DNA from: Rhynochetos jubatus
Lineage: Eukaryota; Chordata; Aves; Eurypygiformes; Rhynochetidae
Direction: 5' to 3'
Length of the DNA stretch: 64,000 nucleotides
NCBI GenBank assembly: GCA_027574665.1
Contig: CM050654.1
Location: 30,523,722 to 30,587,721 of the forward strand
How positions within the stretch are numbered: position 1 is the first letter of the stretch; the number at the start of each line of letters is the position of its first letter. The position numbers were made by a program, and so were the translations under genes. Positions 35,769 through 48,500 of the stretch are shown one piece after another. A model generated the notes under the pieces. That model did no database searches, was not told where the DNA came from, and saw nothing but the letters and a program-made list of their open reading frames with translations.

Positions 35769-38700
35769 TCTAGAAGATAGCACTTTGCCTGAAAGAAGCA
35801 GGTTTTTCTCCTTTCCAAATGCTTATCTTACGCTCTACACGCTACAGACTAGATTCAGCCTGACTTCTGCTGGCACAACATAAGCTGTGTTTGCCGGTGG
35901 GTTCCTTGAAAGACATCTGCGGTCCATTAAGACCTTTCCAGTGAGTCTCCCATAAGAGAGAAACGGTTCTACTTCCACCTGGTTTGCTTTAGGGAAGGAA
36001 CCATATTCACATGGATGAAGCCAGAGAGGTGCAGCGCACAGGTAGGCTGTTCACCTCAAACGATGTCATCTTCAATGCCATAAAGGAGTAAGCTCCAAAG
36101 CAACAGGTTAGACAGTCCCAGGAATATGCATGTGAAACGCTTTCCGATTTCAGTGAGAGTGGATACAATGATGTGCAGTATGAGGAACAGGGCGACCAAG
36201 ACAGCCACCTGTCACAGATCCCTTCTTTTAACAGAAAAGCACGTTGGCATCATCAACGTTCTACAAACTTTGCTGGACAAACGCTGGATGACAACTCCCA
36301 CTGGTTTACCTGGCTCACAATGCACTGCAGCCATGGGATCCTGAACAGACAGCCAGAACCAAGACTCCCATCTCTTCCATATAATTTCTTCCACTCAGCT
36401 ATTACTCTCAGCAAATTACAGATGTTATTTGCTGCCTGATGCCTGCAGCCAGCAGCTTGTCTGTAGTAACCTGCTCTTGGTCGATACGCATCAGCTTTCT
36501 CAAGGGTTTTGGTGGTTTCATTTCTGCTTGGAAGTGACACAAACTACTGGCAAATATGGAAAATGAAATGTATGTCCTGACTCACCTAAGGCAGAGCAAG
36601 CCAGGTTCACAGACTACCCAGGGCATCAGTGCAACACGCTGGGACCTCAGCGGAGCAGCACCCACACACCAGCTGAGAGCAGTACGCAGGACCACAGGCC
36701 GGAGTACCGTGCCACGACTGCTAGCTGCACCGTCTCTGCAGAAAGTCGTAGCGGATGAGGCAGCGTAGGCAAAACCCCGCTGAAAACTCAGAGGCTTTGT
36801 ACACTATTGTGAAACGCGGAGCATCAGAGGAGTTTATTAAGCAGAACAACAAGGTTTTGCTTTCGGGCCTACACGGCACATGTCTGTTTTTGAGACAATT
36901 TTTGCCATCTAGAGGTGGATACTAAAGCCTGCATAATCTAAGCTGGAGGGCATGAAGGTTTACCAATACCTAGCCAGGCAAACTCCCATCCCTGAAGGCT
37001 TTGCAGTCTGATCCAGACAGGAACAAACAATTAACTTGGTTTCAAAGCAGGAAGTGGACTCAGCAATGGGGAGTGCCAAGCAGATGAAAAAACAATGTGA
37101 TTTTTATAAGGGATTCGGAGGAGATGAGTAGATGAGACTGCTCTCCTGTTAAGAACCCTGTTGGGAATTAGAAAAAGCGCATGAACGTATACTATGAAAC
37201 ATCAGCAACCACCAAGCTGCAGGCCTTGGCAGCTTCCAGCATGGGCTACATATCAAGTAACCTTAAAGACTGACCATTTAGTGCTTTTCTTCTTCAGTAA
37301 GCTACATTTTGCAGAAACCTACGTAGATCATGCCATCGTCAGAGGACAGTTGCAGATCATCTTATAAATGTCAGAGGCCAGCCTAAAAGCACTTCAGCAA
37401 GACAGTAACAATTACGTACAACTAACAGATAGCTGTGATTTCTTCTTTAAAGGGTTACAACAAAGATTGTTACATCCCAATTGAGGTTATGGACCTTCTG
37501 GATAATAAGAAGCCAAAATTAGGTATCTAAGACATGGCACAATATCCCTTCCTTACACACAAAAAATAAGCATCAGCTAGGTCTCTAGGTTTAGTTGCAG
37601 AGACAGAAGCAGGGAATTAGCTATCCTGTGATTTTCACTTTGCCTATCCGGTGATTCTCACTTTGCAACCATTTCCCAAGATAATTAACTATTTCTGGTT
37701 TAATATACTCAATTTAAGAACTTATACTCATTTTGCTGGTATGAATCTGAAGCAATGTCATATCAATGATACTGGGTCAGCAGGCAGCATCTCTCCTTAG
37801 TTATGGGTGAGTAATTACACTGGAACAAATTAGTTAATATTAACAAATTGGCAACAGAAAGATGGTTCTCTTCCAAATAACTCCAAACAAAGTGATAAAA
37901 ATCAACAAGATTTAATACCATCCACAATTTCAATTGCATTCTAATGCCCCAAAAGTAAGTGAAAGGAATTTACATGTCAACCCCCATAAATATTTACAGT
38001 TCTGACTGAAGGAGGCTTGACTTCACATTATCCCATTAAATCAACAGCATAGAATAGACTGCTATACTAAAAGCAGTAACGAAGCAGTTAAAAAACATTA
38101 AAAAATTCAAACTAAACATGGATCCCAACCCTGAGTCTTCTAGTCTGTGGACTAGGGTTACATTAATTTTGAACCCCCACTGAAGTCTGACTTGCCAATC
38201 TCCTGCATTTGTGCCCATAAGGTGCGACAGCATCCGACTCCATGTACCAAGTTTTCCCTCTCCTATGTCACTGGGAAGAGGTGTGCTGCTCCTCTGATCG
38301 TCAACACTGCCTTCAGCAACATAAGGCAGAAGAGTTCTAGCCATGGCAAAGATTCAACTGTCTAAAGACTTCAGCTGGGACACAGCCAATTATCCAAGCA
38401 TCCCAAGATATCCAATTATGCTAACACTGCTTTGATATTTCCAATTACATAAGCTGGAATAAAACCACAGACCCTTTTGCTGCAACACTGGAATTTACCA
38501 AGACAAATGAACCTTCCTCTTGATTTCCAAAGAGCTACCTCTTAGTACAATGACTTCTGGGAGACAGTACCTGAGATTAAGGGTTCTGTACCATGCTCCT
38601 GTTCAAACTCTTTCCTCTTTGCTTGGTCACTTTACACTGATTGTCCATGGACCATAAATAACAGAAAATGGGAGCAGTAACTTGGGGCAATTAGCATTCT

Positions 38701-39235
38701 CTGTGCTGAAGGGGAAAATGAGGTAAGGAGGATTGAAACAGCTTGCTCAAAACCGTAATTTTCTGCTGACCTATGCAGCCTTTCACATGCCAAAGGATAT
38801 AAACTACAAAACCAGGATCTCTCCTGTCTTCTACTAGAAGGCAGAAGCAGGCCAGAAACATAACAAACCCTGGAGTGACACTGTATCAGGGAATCACTGG
38901 CACAAGGACTAACACTTTCCCAAGGAAATGATATAGCAGGTTTCCTTAAAGTAGTTTTTACAGTACAGAGGAGGATTTTATTTCACACAGTCTAAGGACA
39001 GTACACCACTGCCCTTCATACTGCTCTCATTCAGTGAAAAACAAACTGTAGAACAGACCGCTGAGAACTTCCTTTCCCTTTCCTCCTTCAGCTATCCTTG
39101 TATTGAAAGTGCCCTTCAACACAAACTGGTGAGTCTTCACTTAACCTCCAGCTCAGTGGGATCAAGCCAAAGGGCAGCTCCCTCCACCCCTCCCAGACAC
39201 AGCACTGCTGCCGAGTCAGCAGGGACAGTGAGCTG

Positions 39236-39306
39236 GAGGGCCACCACAGGATGGGAATTTGTGACCTTCTGGCCCAGGGCTACGAGTTTGACCAACTAAG
39301 CCATAC
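39236..39306 (-). repeat. tRNA-derived SINE or tRNA-like relic
   Basis: The minus strand gives ATGGCTTAGTTGGTCAAACT, an exact A box (TRGCNNAGYNGG) in a tRNA D-arm context. About 33 bases on is AAGGTCACAAATTCCCATCC, which aligns with the variable loop and T-arm of tRNAs but with a damaged GTTCRA core. The anticodon arm does not fold cleanly, so this is a relic, not a functional tRNA. Confidence 0.5.
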
Positions 39307-41362
39307 CCAAATGGACTCCTAGTTGATTTTTCACAGACTATTGAATCAGCAAGCCCCAGCTGCAGGTAAAAATACCTAAAGCATATTCCCAGATATATCT
39401 TTAGCCTCGTTCATGTAGAGACCCAAGTGCATGTTGGGAAACCTTTCTTAACTTCATGAATGCAGATATTCTCAAACTACTGACAGACAGATGATGCCTT
39501 TCACGGGCTGCATCATGGTTCCGAGAGTCCCATTTACAGAGGGATCAGAAAAAACACACATGTAGAATGAAAAATCCACCACTTAATACCATTGTGAACA
39601 CACAACTGTTTAGCAACAGACATCCAAACAGGAATATACCTGCAGTGTCCTGCTGGGAGAGCTGTCACCCGAAGGTCTCATTGCAGATGCTACACAAAAC
39701 CACTGTAAATCAAAGGCGTGCTACATACAGCACAGCAGCTACTTGCTGACAGCAATACAGCTCAGAATTATTCTTCTATAAAGTAGTGCCAGAACACTCA
39801 TCTCTTCATTCCTGGCTTGAGCTTTGCTTTCTCTGCAGCAAAGCCTTATTCTTCTCTGCTTTTCCTCAGGAGGCACCTCATGCAAATCCTGAAGAACCTT
39901 TCCATACCACAGGCATGAAGAACACAGCGTGGGGAGTACAGAGGCAATAAAGTGTCATGTTTTCAACACTGCCCTTGATTTCTATTAAACTCACCAGTCC
40001 CGGGAGGACAGCGAGTTCTGAGGGGCATTATAAACAATGTCAGACACAATCTGGAAAGGTCCTGCTAGAAAGTGCATTTTTTGAGAACTCAGAAAAAATT
40101 ATAAAGGGCACTGAGTCAAGGTGAACTGAGAAGTAAGTATGTAACCAGGAAAACTTGCCAATAAAAGGCACTCCTTCAGAACACAATGTTTTGTCTGACT
40201 GCTTTATCAGGAAATCAATTTACAACTGCTTATTATTACTCTGAACCGAGAATGACAGGAGTGCAAAGGCTCTAAATCAAGGAGAGGACGGTAGGCAGGG
40301 TACAGCAGTCCTCATTCACTACAGGATTAAACATTTTTACTTTTGCATTTTAGAGAAATCCAGCCTGTTAGTTCCTTTCCTTAAGGGTGTTTTTTGGTTT
40401 AGTTTTTAAACAGTACAGTTTCTGCTACACACAACTACCATAACCTTGTGCCAGTTACGCAATGCTCAGGAGCAGTCTGGTCTATACAATGATCTTTTTC
40501 ACGGCCAAAGCTCTTCAGACAGAGATGCTTAAAACTGCTGGTTCAGGACAAGCCTGTTGCAGAGAAGAGTAAGCATCTTAGACCTCAAAGCAAGCACTTC
40601 GGTAACAAAGCCATCACAGACATAGAGAGAAATTGCTGTGGCACTTTCCAAGGTTTAGTTAAACATGCAACATGCACCAGGTAGGTTAAAGGATCCAGCC
40701 TGGAAGTCAATCTACAAAGATTGACTTTAAACGTAACTTGTATTGATCTACTTCAAATGTTATCACCATGTCCCTTCATTTTTCTTTTACCCCAGAAGAA
40801 TACTTTCAGTTTTACATAAGAGTTCTCTCGCAAAAAGTAAAGGCAATTCACCCTGCCCCAGCTTCTTTTCAGCAGCATGGCCTCTGTCCGTTTTCTCATT
40901 ACTCACCCGTTTCCAGGTTGCCAGTGTGGCCCAAATTCACCATTCAGTTTTCACACACAATTCTGCTTAAACATGGGCTTTGTGTTTCCCAGTACATTTC
41001 CTGTCGTTACCCAGTGGGAGCACAGTGTCCCCCGTGTGCCCTGCGAAATTCTTAAACACGGACTCTCACTGCAGTGTCTCGACCCCTCCCAGTATGAGCA
41101 GGGAAATCCTGGGAAGTTGCTACACAGTGGCCTCCAATTCCAGATAGCTCCAAATCCACTTAAACATCTCTGTCAGTCTCGACCTCTTTCCTCCCTGCTT
41201 CAGCACATAAAAATCCTCTCTCTTCTTACTTGGGAGACCTAGTATCAATTTGTTCTACTGTCAGGATGGGTCAATGTGTTTGCCTGTTACATCTCACTTC
41301 CTATAGTTCTTCAGCAGGTCCGTATTTGTTTTCCCAGCAGCAGCACTGAACGACTCGCTCAC

Positions 41363-41491
41363 CTCCTTGTGGGAATCCTTATGTGCTTCCAGTGTTTTCA
41401 TGATGGTCAACTCCGCATAGTTCTTAAACCTTGCCGGCTGGTTCCGTAAGATCTCTCTCAGGACTCGCAGTGCCAGGGCTCTTATTGAATG
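41363..41491 (-). CDS. CLASP1: CLASP1 exon, HEAT/TOG-like domain
   Basis: A 129-nt exon (43 codons, phase 0) from acceptor ATACAG|CATTCA to donor GAG|GTGAGC. It begins HSIRALALRVLREILRNQPA and ends KTLEAHKDSHKE. The HSIRALALRV start is the CLASP1 version; CLASP2 has a TIRALALKV-type start. It joins the next exon as HKE-VVRAAEE, exactly as in vertebrate CLASPs. Confidence 0.97.
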
Positions 41492-43165
41492 CTGTATCAA
41501 GAGAAATGCACGTTAGAAAGTGTCACTTCTCAAAACTGCGGTTTGAAGTAAATTCTCACGGCTCCTTACACCCCCAGAAATCTTTTATCACTCCATCAGT
41601 TCCAGTGGAGTGAGCAGTGTAATCAATATCACTAAAATTCAGAATTGGTCTGCTTGCTTGCTTTTGCACAAAATTTCAAATAAAATTATGGTTGTCACAG
41701 ATACAAGAAAGAATCAGAATGACTCTACATTGTTAAATTCCATGATCTTTCGGCAATGAAGTACAAATTTGTACCTAAAGCAGCACATTGGCATCACATT
41801 AATCTACAAAGCAGCTCAGATCCTATTTGTTTGCCCTTCTTTTTCTTAGCTTTGTGGATATCAACCTGGGCTCCATCCACGCAGCTGAGCTGTTCCTCAT
41901 GTACTAATGCAGTAAAATCAACTCTCTTCCTGTAACTCCCACGGAAATTACTTTCAAGAACAGTCGTCCATTGTAGTCTACAACGTATGTAGACTGCCCT
42001 ATGTCTTAATCCTTTATATCAAAAGATCATTAGCAGAAGGGATTTATAACACCGGCCTCAATTTCATAACTGTTACATTAAGTTTTTGGCCTCTGGCCAT
42101 CCCAAGTAGATTTTATCATTTTAGCAGAGGAATACTTACTTTACGCTATGCTCAGCCTTTAAAGCGTGTCCTCTGCTATTCATCCACAGAATTCATGCAG
42201 TAGCACAATTCACATGCACTTAAAGCCACATTTTTTTCTGATATATGTGTGATGATGCTATGATTAAATGTAGGAGTAGAGCACCTCATGCCTATACTAT
42301 GAACAACTGAGAATGTCAGCCACCTATGTTGCTCCAGAACTAAAATTTCTGGGAGCATGCCATATACTTTACATGGAGTACAAGAAATACAATGGATTTT
42401 GAATCAGAAGAAACAAAAAAGGAAGAACTTGAGTGCTTTGAAGCCTAAACACTGTAACATTCAGATGGAGCATGGCTCTGATGCTCAGGGTGCTGAGGCT
42501 TTACTTACATTGTGCTGCAAGCTGAACAAATGGCTCCAAGTGGAAAAAGCAAAAGTCTAGCCTGTAAATTACCACTTTGATCAACTATCAAATATAAAGC
42601 TGTGGTGATAATAATGCAGCTTTTTTTTTAATACTTCAAAACAAGATCCCCTATAAAAGCAGTTTGTCCTTCATAACATTTTTGCAAGAGACAGACCCAT
42701 CCCATGAGATCTAATAGCCTGGATCATTAAACCACACAGAAGGGGGGGGGGGGAGGGGGCCGGAAATAGGGTACACCTTTATTCCCCTTTTTTGGGGGAA
42801 GGGGTATGATATAGTTAAGAGCTTGCAACTTCATCCTAACTTGGAAGAGAACAACTTTTGAAATCTTGATAGTTCTTGTGCAAGACTAGAAGAAAACTTT
42901 TCTGATTCTAGTTCAATTTTTCTAGTTATTTGCTACTAACACCCTAGGGGAGGTGAAACTGGGACACTTCAGACTATCTTAAAGTTAATGAAAACATTGA
43001 AAACGAAAGCAGAGTTGCCAACCTTCAAAAGAAAATATGAGCAGTGCAGCATCACTGATGAGATGCCGTACAAACGCAGCAGGTTTCACTTAAACTAGTG
43101 GGAAGGATCTATCCCCCTACACGGAACAACGTGCCGGAGACTTAAGACAAAAATCTATATCTCAC
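41492..43165 (-). other. CLASP1: CLASP1 intron with G-run
   Basis: A 1.7 kb GT-AG intron. It contains a 12-base G run followed by A and GGGGG at 42742-42759 and a small inverted repeat about 25 bases further on. No exon or transposon is recognised. Confidence 0.85.
42742..42806 (+). repeat. G-run and adjacent TTCCCC/GGGGAA inverted repeat
   Basis: G12-A-G5 is followed by TTCCCC-TTTTTTG-GGGGAA, a six-base stem. The G run has the composition for quadruplex formation on the plus strand, which is the C-rich side of the transcript. Confidence 0.6.
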
Positions 43166-43359
43166 ATCTTTGTCTCCAAGCGTTTCCAGCAGCAAGAGCA
43201 GAATGGTTTTGAAATGTTCCTCCCAGACTCCGAGATTATCTTCCCTTGTGATCTTTAGCAGTTCCAGAAGAGCTCCTTTCCGCTCCTCCACCCGCTCGTT
43301 GTGGTTGGAGAGCTCTTTCAGAAGATCAGCCACCAAATCTGAATGGTCAATGGGTACTT
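43166..43359 (-). CDS. CLASP1: CLASP1 exon, start of C-terminal domain
   Basis: A 194-nt exon if the proximal acceptor (CCTAG|AAGTACCC) is used. It starts with two bases completing a GAA codon, then VPIDHSDLVADLLKELSNHN and on through LLELLKITREDNLGVWEEHF to ETLGDKD, with donor GTGAGA. It encodes the first helices of the C-terminal TOG-like domain. The acceptor reads TAGAAG, so a second AG three bases on (exon start 43356) would remove one glutamate: the junction would be RD-VPIDH instead of RDE-VPIDH. The shorter form agrees with the human CLASP1 protein as I recall it. Confidence 0.96.
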
Positions 43360-44107
43360 CTAGGACAAACGGCAGCAAATCATTTGGGGAAATGGGTAAA
43401 GATCAAAGATGTCAAAATTACTAACGCTCTACAGAAAAAAGTGCACATAACAAGAGCTCCCCTCCAAAAACCCATCACATCCCAGGTGGCCTCAGTCAAG
43501 CAAGGGAACCTGACTAGTACACAATCTCACCCGAGCTGATAAAAGAGCTCATGAATCTACACATGCCTTCTAATGAACCAGGAAGAGATGACGATTGAAT
43601 GCCATCCAGTTCCAACAATTACAAGATGAGAACTGCCAGTTTTTCCCCAGACACACACCCAAACCCCGCGATCACATGTTACGACCTTTAGATCGCAGTA
43701 CAGTGACTCATCAGTGTACGGCACAGGAATACAGCTAAGGCACAGCATCACTTCAGTGAAATGCTCAGTGACAACGAGCCAGTGAGTGAGGTGTTTCAGT
43801 CAAAGATTGGAAGGGCCCAAATCAGTTTTCCTACAGATACCTTCTAGGCTCTTAAGGGACTAGTTTGAGGGGAAACTCCAGGCAAAGAAAAATTCAAACT
43901 GCAGTACAACATTTTCCTCAATAACCACAGGTCAGGCTCTGCTGGTACATGAGAACACAGAGTATTTCATACCAAGCCTCGATTCAGGTGCAAAGGAATA
44001 CACAACATACGCACGAGCGGGCATGTATCTGCGAGCACTCCCCATGCACAAACATACCAGAAACAGGGCAAGCTGCCTGCAGTTTTGTGAGATACACTGA
44101 TACAAAC
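43360..44107 (-). other. CLASP1: CLASP1 intron
   Basis: A 748-bp GT-AG intron with a weak donor (G|GTTTGT) and a tandem TAGAAG acceptor. Nothing else is recognised in it. Confidence 0.85.
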
Positions 44108-44354
44108 CATCTCGAAGCTGATCCATGTCATCATCGAACACTGCTTCCTTCAGGGCAGTCTTGTCGTAAGTGTTAATTGTGTCAGCATAAGGATAGGGGT
44201 TATATTCTCGAGCACGTGGCCCTGAAAAGGCGCGGGGAGGCTGGGTGTTGAGTAGGGAGGTTTTGTTATCTAGAGCCATCCTTCCGCCTTCCACAATGTC
44301 GCTGCCTCCACGGACATCACTGGTAGGCACAGCGAGGCCACCATCTCGAGACAC
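44108..44354 (-). CDS. CLASP1: CLASP1 exon, linker before C-terminal domain
   Basis: A 247-nt exon (82 codons plus one base) from acceptor CCCCAG|GTGTCT to donor G|GTTTGT. It begins VSRDGGLAVPTSDVRGGSDI and includes ALDNKTSLLNTQPPRAF and YNPYPYADTINTYDKTALKE, ending FDDDMDQLRD. This is the low-complexity linker leading to the C-terminal TOG-like domain. The SLLNTQPPRAF and NPYPY segments are specific to CLASP1. The glycine-rich VSRDGG region is the least conserved against human. Confidence 0.95.
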
Positions 44355-45394
44355 CTGGGGGATCAGGCAGGAAAGACAAGACTATTCAAATTCTGTGGAA
44401 GCTGTGGCTTTTTTAGAGTTCACCCACCAATATAAAAAGACATAGAATTGTTTGCATATACACAATTTTTGAGTAAAACAGATTACCCCCTCTTTCCCTT
44501 GCATAACTACAACTGTTCCAAAAATACCTCATGATCATGGGGCAAAAAGCTATGCTAACGCTCCTAAATCTAAGTTAATATTGCTAGAACTGCGCAAGCC
44601 GGCAAAGATCATAAGCTCTGGAACAGGACTGATTTGCTAAAAAAAGTAAAGGAAGTAAAAGCAACATCCTCCTCACGAAACTTCACAACCCACGGATAGA
44701 GGAGACTGGATGATGCTTAGCAAGCTAACATGAAACAAACAATAGAAAGGTCCCAAAGAAAAATCTCAGACCAAGAATTTTTAGTTTTGAAGGCTAACAA
44801 TCTACTAACCCAACAGTGTTTGTTCGGATAGGAAGCAAAGCTGTCTTAGAATCACAGAATATCTCAAGATGAAAGGGACCCACAAGGCTCATCATTTAAG
44901 ATCTCTGTAAATTTTGAAGGCCAGGCATTTAATGAAAACAAAAGGCATATCACACGGTAGATAACTGTAAGCATTCGTGCAGCGTAAGGTACCACACGAG
45001 TTGCGCACTCAAGAGGGATTATGGGCCCTTTCCGTATATGAACTAATAAGCCTGTGAGGGAAACACCTCTGCACGTAACTAACATCTCCCGTTACAGACC
45101 TGATCACACGCACTCCATGAAAAAGCCACCACTGAGCCCCGCTGAGCCCAAGGAACACTAGCACCGTTTCCTGCGTACACGAGGCTCCCACAGAAACCCA
45201 GTGAGCGCATTTCACAGCAGGATAGAGTTCAAATGGACCACATAAGCGGGACCCCATAATTTAGGCCTAAGTAGTTAGCAACCAAAAAGGTGAAAACACA
45301 CAAACACAGGAGGAATAAATGGTTCAAAACCATGTCTGAACGCAATATTTTAACATTACACCTATCTGGGGACATTAATCAACTGAATACTTAC
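44355..45394 (-). other. CLASP1: CLASP1 intron with CR1 fragment
   Basis: A 1.0 kb GT-AG intron. It contains a short diverged CR1 3' end at 44848-44930 and no other feature. Confidence 0.85.
44848..44930 (-). mobile_element. CR1 LINE 3' end fragment, diverged
   Basis: AGAATCACAGAATATCTCAAG then GATGAAAGGGACCCACAAGG matches the reverse complement of a CR1 3' end (the first motif is 21 bases of the family's usual AGAATCAC/T...GG start, read in two parts). The element is in the same orientation as the host gene. Confidence 0.75.
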
Positions 45395-45545
45395 AATGTC
45401 ACAGTCTTTCTTTCCATCACGTTTGATTGGCTCATTCAGGTCCTCTTGGCTACGGAAACTAAATTTTTCAATCGCTTCTGTGACTCCGCGAAGAGAGCTG
45501 TAGATTTCATCAGAATTTAGGTTCTCCGTGTCATAATCCAGCATA
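45395..45545 (-). CDS. CLASP1: CLASP1 exon, TENLNSDEIYSSLRG segment
   Basis: A 151-nt exon (one base completing a serine codon, then 50 codons) from acceptor TTTAG|TATGCT to donor ATT|GTAAGT. It reads MLDYDTENLNSDEIYSSLRG, then VTEAIEKFSFRSQEDLNEPI and KRDGKKDCDI. The FSFRSQEDLNEP core is shared with CLASP2; AIEKFSFR identifies CLASP1 (CLASP2 has AIQNFSFR). The helical segment lies upstream of the C-terminal domain. Confidence 0.96.
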
Positions 45546-48500
45546 CTAAAGACCAAACGTATACGAAACGTTACATATGAAACTGGAATCTGCTTCTGAC
45601 TGTTAACAAAAGCAACGTCAAGTCACAGATGATTTGGCGTACCCTTTCTAAGAGTGATTTGTAACAAAACACGGATGGAATCAAAGCAGACTTCGGGTCT
45701 GTGCCTCCCCCTCGAATGGAGCTAAACGTATAAAGAAGATCCACTGAAACTGGTGGCATTATATCGCTGTGAGGGGAAATCAGGTCCACTGTTTGTTACA
45801 CTCCACAGCTGTGAGTGTGCTAGCTTCCGTGAACCAAACCCACCCCTATTCCCAGCATGGCAATGGCGTGATTTACGAAGGAAAAGAAAGAAAATCAAAC
45901 ACTATGAGAACGCAAAGGATTGTGACAGCTGGTAGAAGCTAAATCAATGAAATTTAAGTTTCATAACATTTCAAATATACTCTATCAATGGATTCAAATG
46001 TGACAGATTTAAATGGAAAGGAAAATGTATCTCGATGTAAACCTTAGACTAACAGGTCTCACTTTCATTTATAGAGTAGTAAAACCAAAACTACTAGCAT
46101 GATGCCTTGATAAAAGATGCATTTCAGCATTGAGCCTAAGTTTGGGAATTCTTTCACTCAAATCTGATGCTTTCTTGCAGTCTGTCTGTTCCTCAGCAGC
46201 ACAAAGCCACACAACTTCTGGGATTCCTTGAGGAGTTATCCAAAATTAAGTTCCATGAAAAATGCCTGTCATGCAAGTGCAGATGATACAAAAAGACATG
46301 GTTAAGAAGAGAAGCTCCTACAAGCCTGAGGAAAATAAAAAGGCGTTATTGGCAGGGCTTTGCTCTATCTAGGAGAAGTTGAGCTTGCATGACAATCAGT
46401 TTTCTAAGATTTAATGAAGAGACCCAGTAACTGAGAACAACTTCTCCTGGGGAGTCTCGGATCTTAGTAGAGCCAGAAGCAAATAAACCAAAAGAATCTG
46501 AGACATTTACATGAAGTTGTTTGTCAATAAATGGCAAGAAGTGGCTCCCTACAGGGGTGAATTACTATTTCTTAACCTCTGGGGAAGGATGACAGGATGG
46601 GCTTGGAGGAGGACGAACAAAGAGCTGCGTTCCTCTTCCACAAAAGAAAGATTCCCTATGAGGTGGGTGGGAAAAAATAAAAAACAAATTCCCCTCTGAA
46701 TCCTGGGTACACAGCCATCACGTTCAATAGAATTAAAAGTAGGATGTTAAATATCTAGAATATTTATCTTCCACTACTTTTTTTTTTCTGGAAGAAATTC
46801 AGGAACTTCAGACAGAGGGTAAGATTGGTGCTGCCCGATTCCTTCAGGATTAACACACTGAAAATAGCCATAATCCCTGGCTCCCAAGCAACGCACTCAC
46901 TCCATGATCACACAAGCATCAGCACCATGTATTCTGGCAAAGAAACCAAAGAACAACTTCCCAACTTCAAAAAGCGTCTGTCAGGCCAGGAAGAGAGAGA
47001 AACCACTTAAAGAACAGACCAAGACCAGGACACAAAAGCTGTTTATAAACCTACAGAAGACAGCATTTAGGGTTTTTCAGACAGCTGAGTGACACTAATG
47101 CACTGTGAGGGCTTTCCAGGCAAAGTGAAAGCAGTTTTTAGATTCTTTATAAGTATCAGGCTGGGACAGGACAACCTCTGTTTCATGTGATCTCAAAAAT
47201 ACTAATTTTGAGCTGCAGTACATTAAATTTCTAGATCTTAAGGGGTTTCTCATACACGATTTAAGTGAGCAATGAAACTGTCATTCAAGAATGTATGCAT
47301 GTGACTGTATGAGTGTACCCACACCAAGAGATGACATGACTTCCCAAAGGTCACACAATGAAATCCATGGCAAAAACCCCAAGAAATAATCACAGATATA
47401 CTGACACTAAATCTTCTGCTAAAATCGTCACTTCTTTCCTCAGGGATGATTTTTGCCCTACACTGCTACCAAAGAATAGATCAAAGTACAGACTCTGCAA
47501 TAATAAAGGACTAAGGCAATTTCTCAACAAAGAGCCACCGATCTGATGCATTTTTCAAAGCAAAAAACACCATTTTAATAAAAGACTAATTAATCCAGTG
47601 ATTTCATATGTCAATAGTAGGTCTGTGTAGGAGATCACATTATGGTTGAGTTCACACACAGAGTTTTCGTTCATGTAGAACACACACATCTATTGACAGC
47701 ATGTGTGCTGGAATACTTCACAGACAACACGATGAGGGGGCAATAAAAAATAAAATGGAACTACACCCACCTTTCAGGAAAAAAGGCACAAAAGAGGAAA
47801 AAAAAAAATTATGACCCATGCAGAAAACTAGAGGAAAGTCACAGGATGAGTAAGAAGTGAGTAGAGATGAGCAGTGTTTAGGGATGTCACAACATTATTT
47901 TCCATCTTCTGCTGCACTAAAACAATGCAGCTCTCTGCAAGTTTACCAAGATACAATTTGGCCATTTTCCAGTCTGACATGAAATACATTTTACTCCCAT
48001 AAACTATTATTCAGTTTCCAATCCAAATTATGTGTAAGGAAACAACAGTTTAGCATCCTCAAGCAGTACACAGCAACCTATTTCCTTGCACTTTCAGGCC
48101 CTGGGCTGGAATATACATCAAATTATTTTAACCTTGGTGTCAGCTAATGAAAGGAGAAAAAACACTCTCAACTAGTTTATCTGCAAAAATCAACATGGAT
48201 CTCTTCCACAGCTATCTCAGTGTCCTAGAAGAGTCATCACATTTATTTGATTAATAACATTAAGTTTTAATTCTTCAGGTAGTCACAGAGGTATGGATTA
48301 TAGGATTCTCTTTTCTCAGACATCACAGATTCCCAGATTTTGACCCCTCAAAGAACAATTTGTTTGCTTTTCTTTCAACAGTTTTTTTCATTAGGAACAT
48401 TTTGCTTCAGGGAAAGACTATATATAGTTCTTCCTCAGGTAACAGGTATATTTAAGTCAGGAGAAACCACATCTACAAGACAGCCTGTTGTGAGGGTATA

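Larger units (their letters stand above)
31603..41362 (-). other. CLASP1: CLASP1 intron, 9.8 kb
   Basis: The largest complete intron in the window. It holds two tRNA-like relics (35698-35768 and 39236-39306) and no other recognisable transposon. I see no nested protein-coding gene and no U4atac-like snRNA; in human, RNU4ATAC lies in a more 5' part of CLASP1. Confidence 0.85.
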
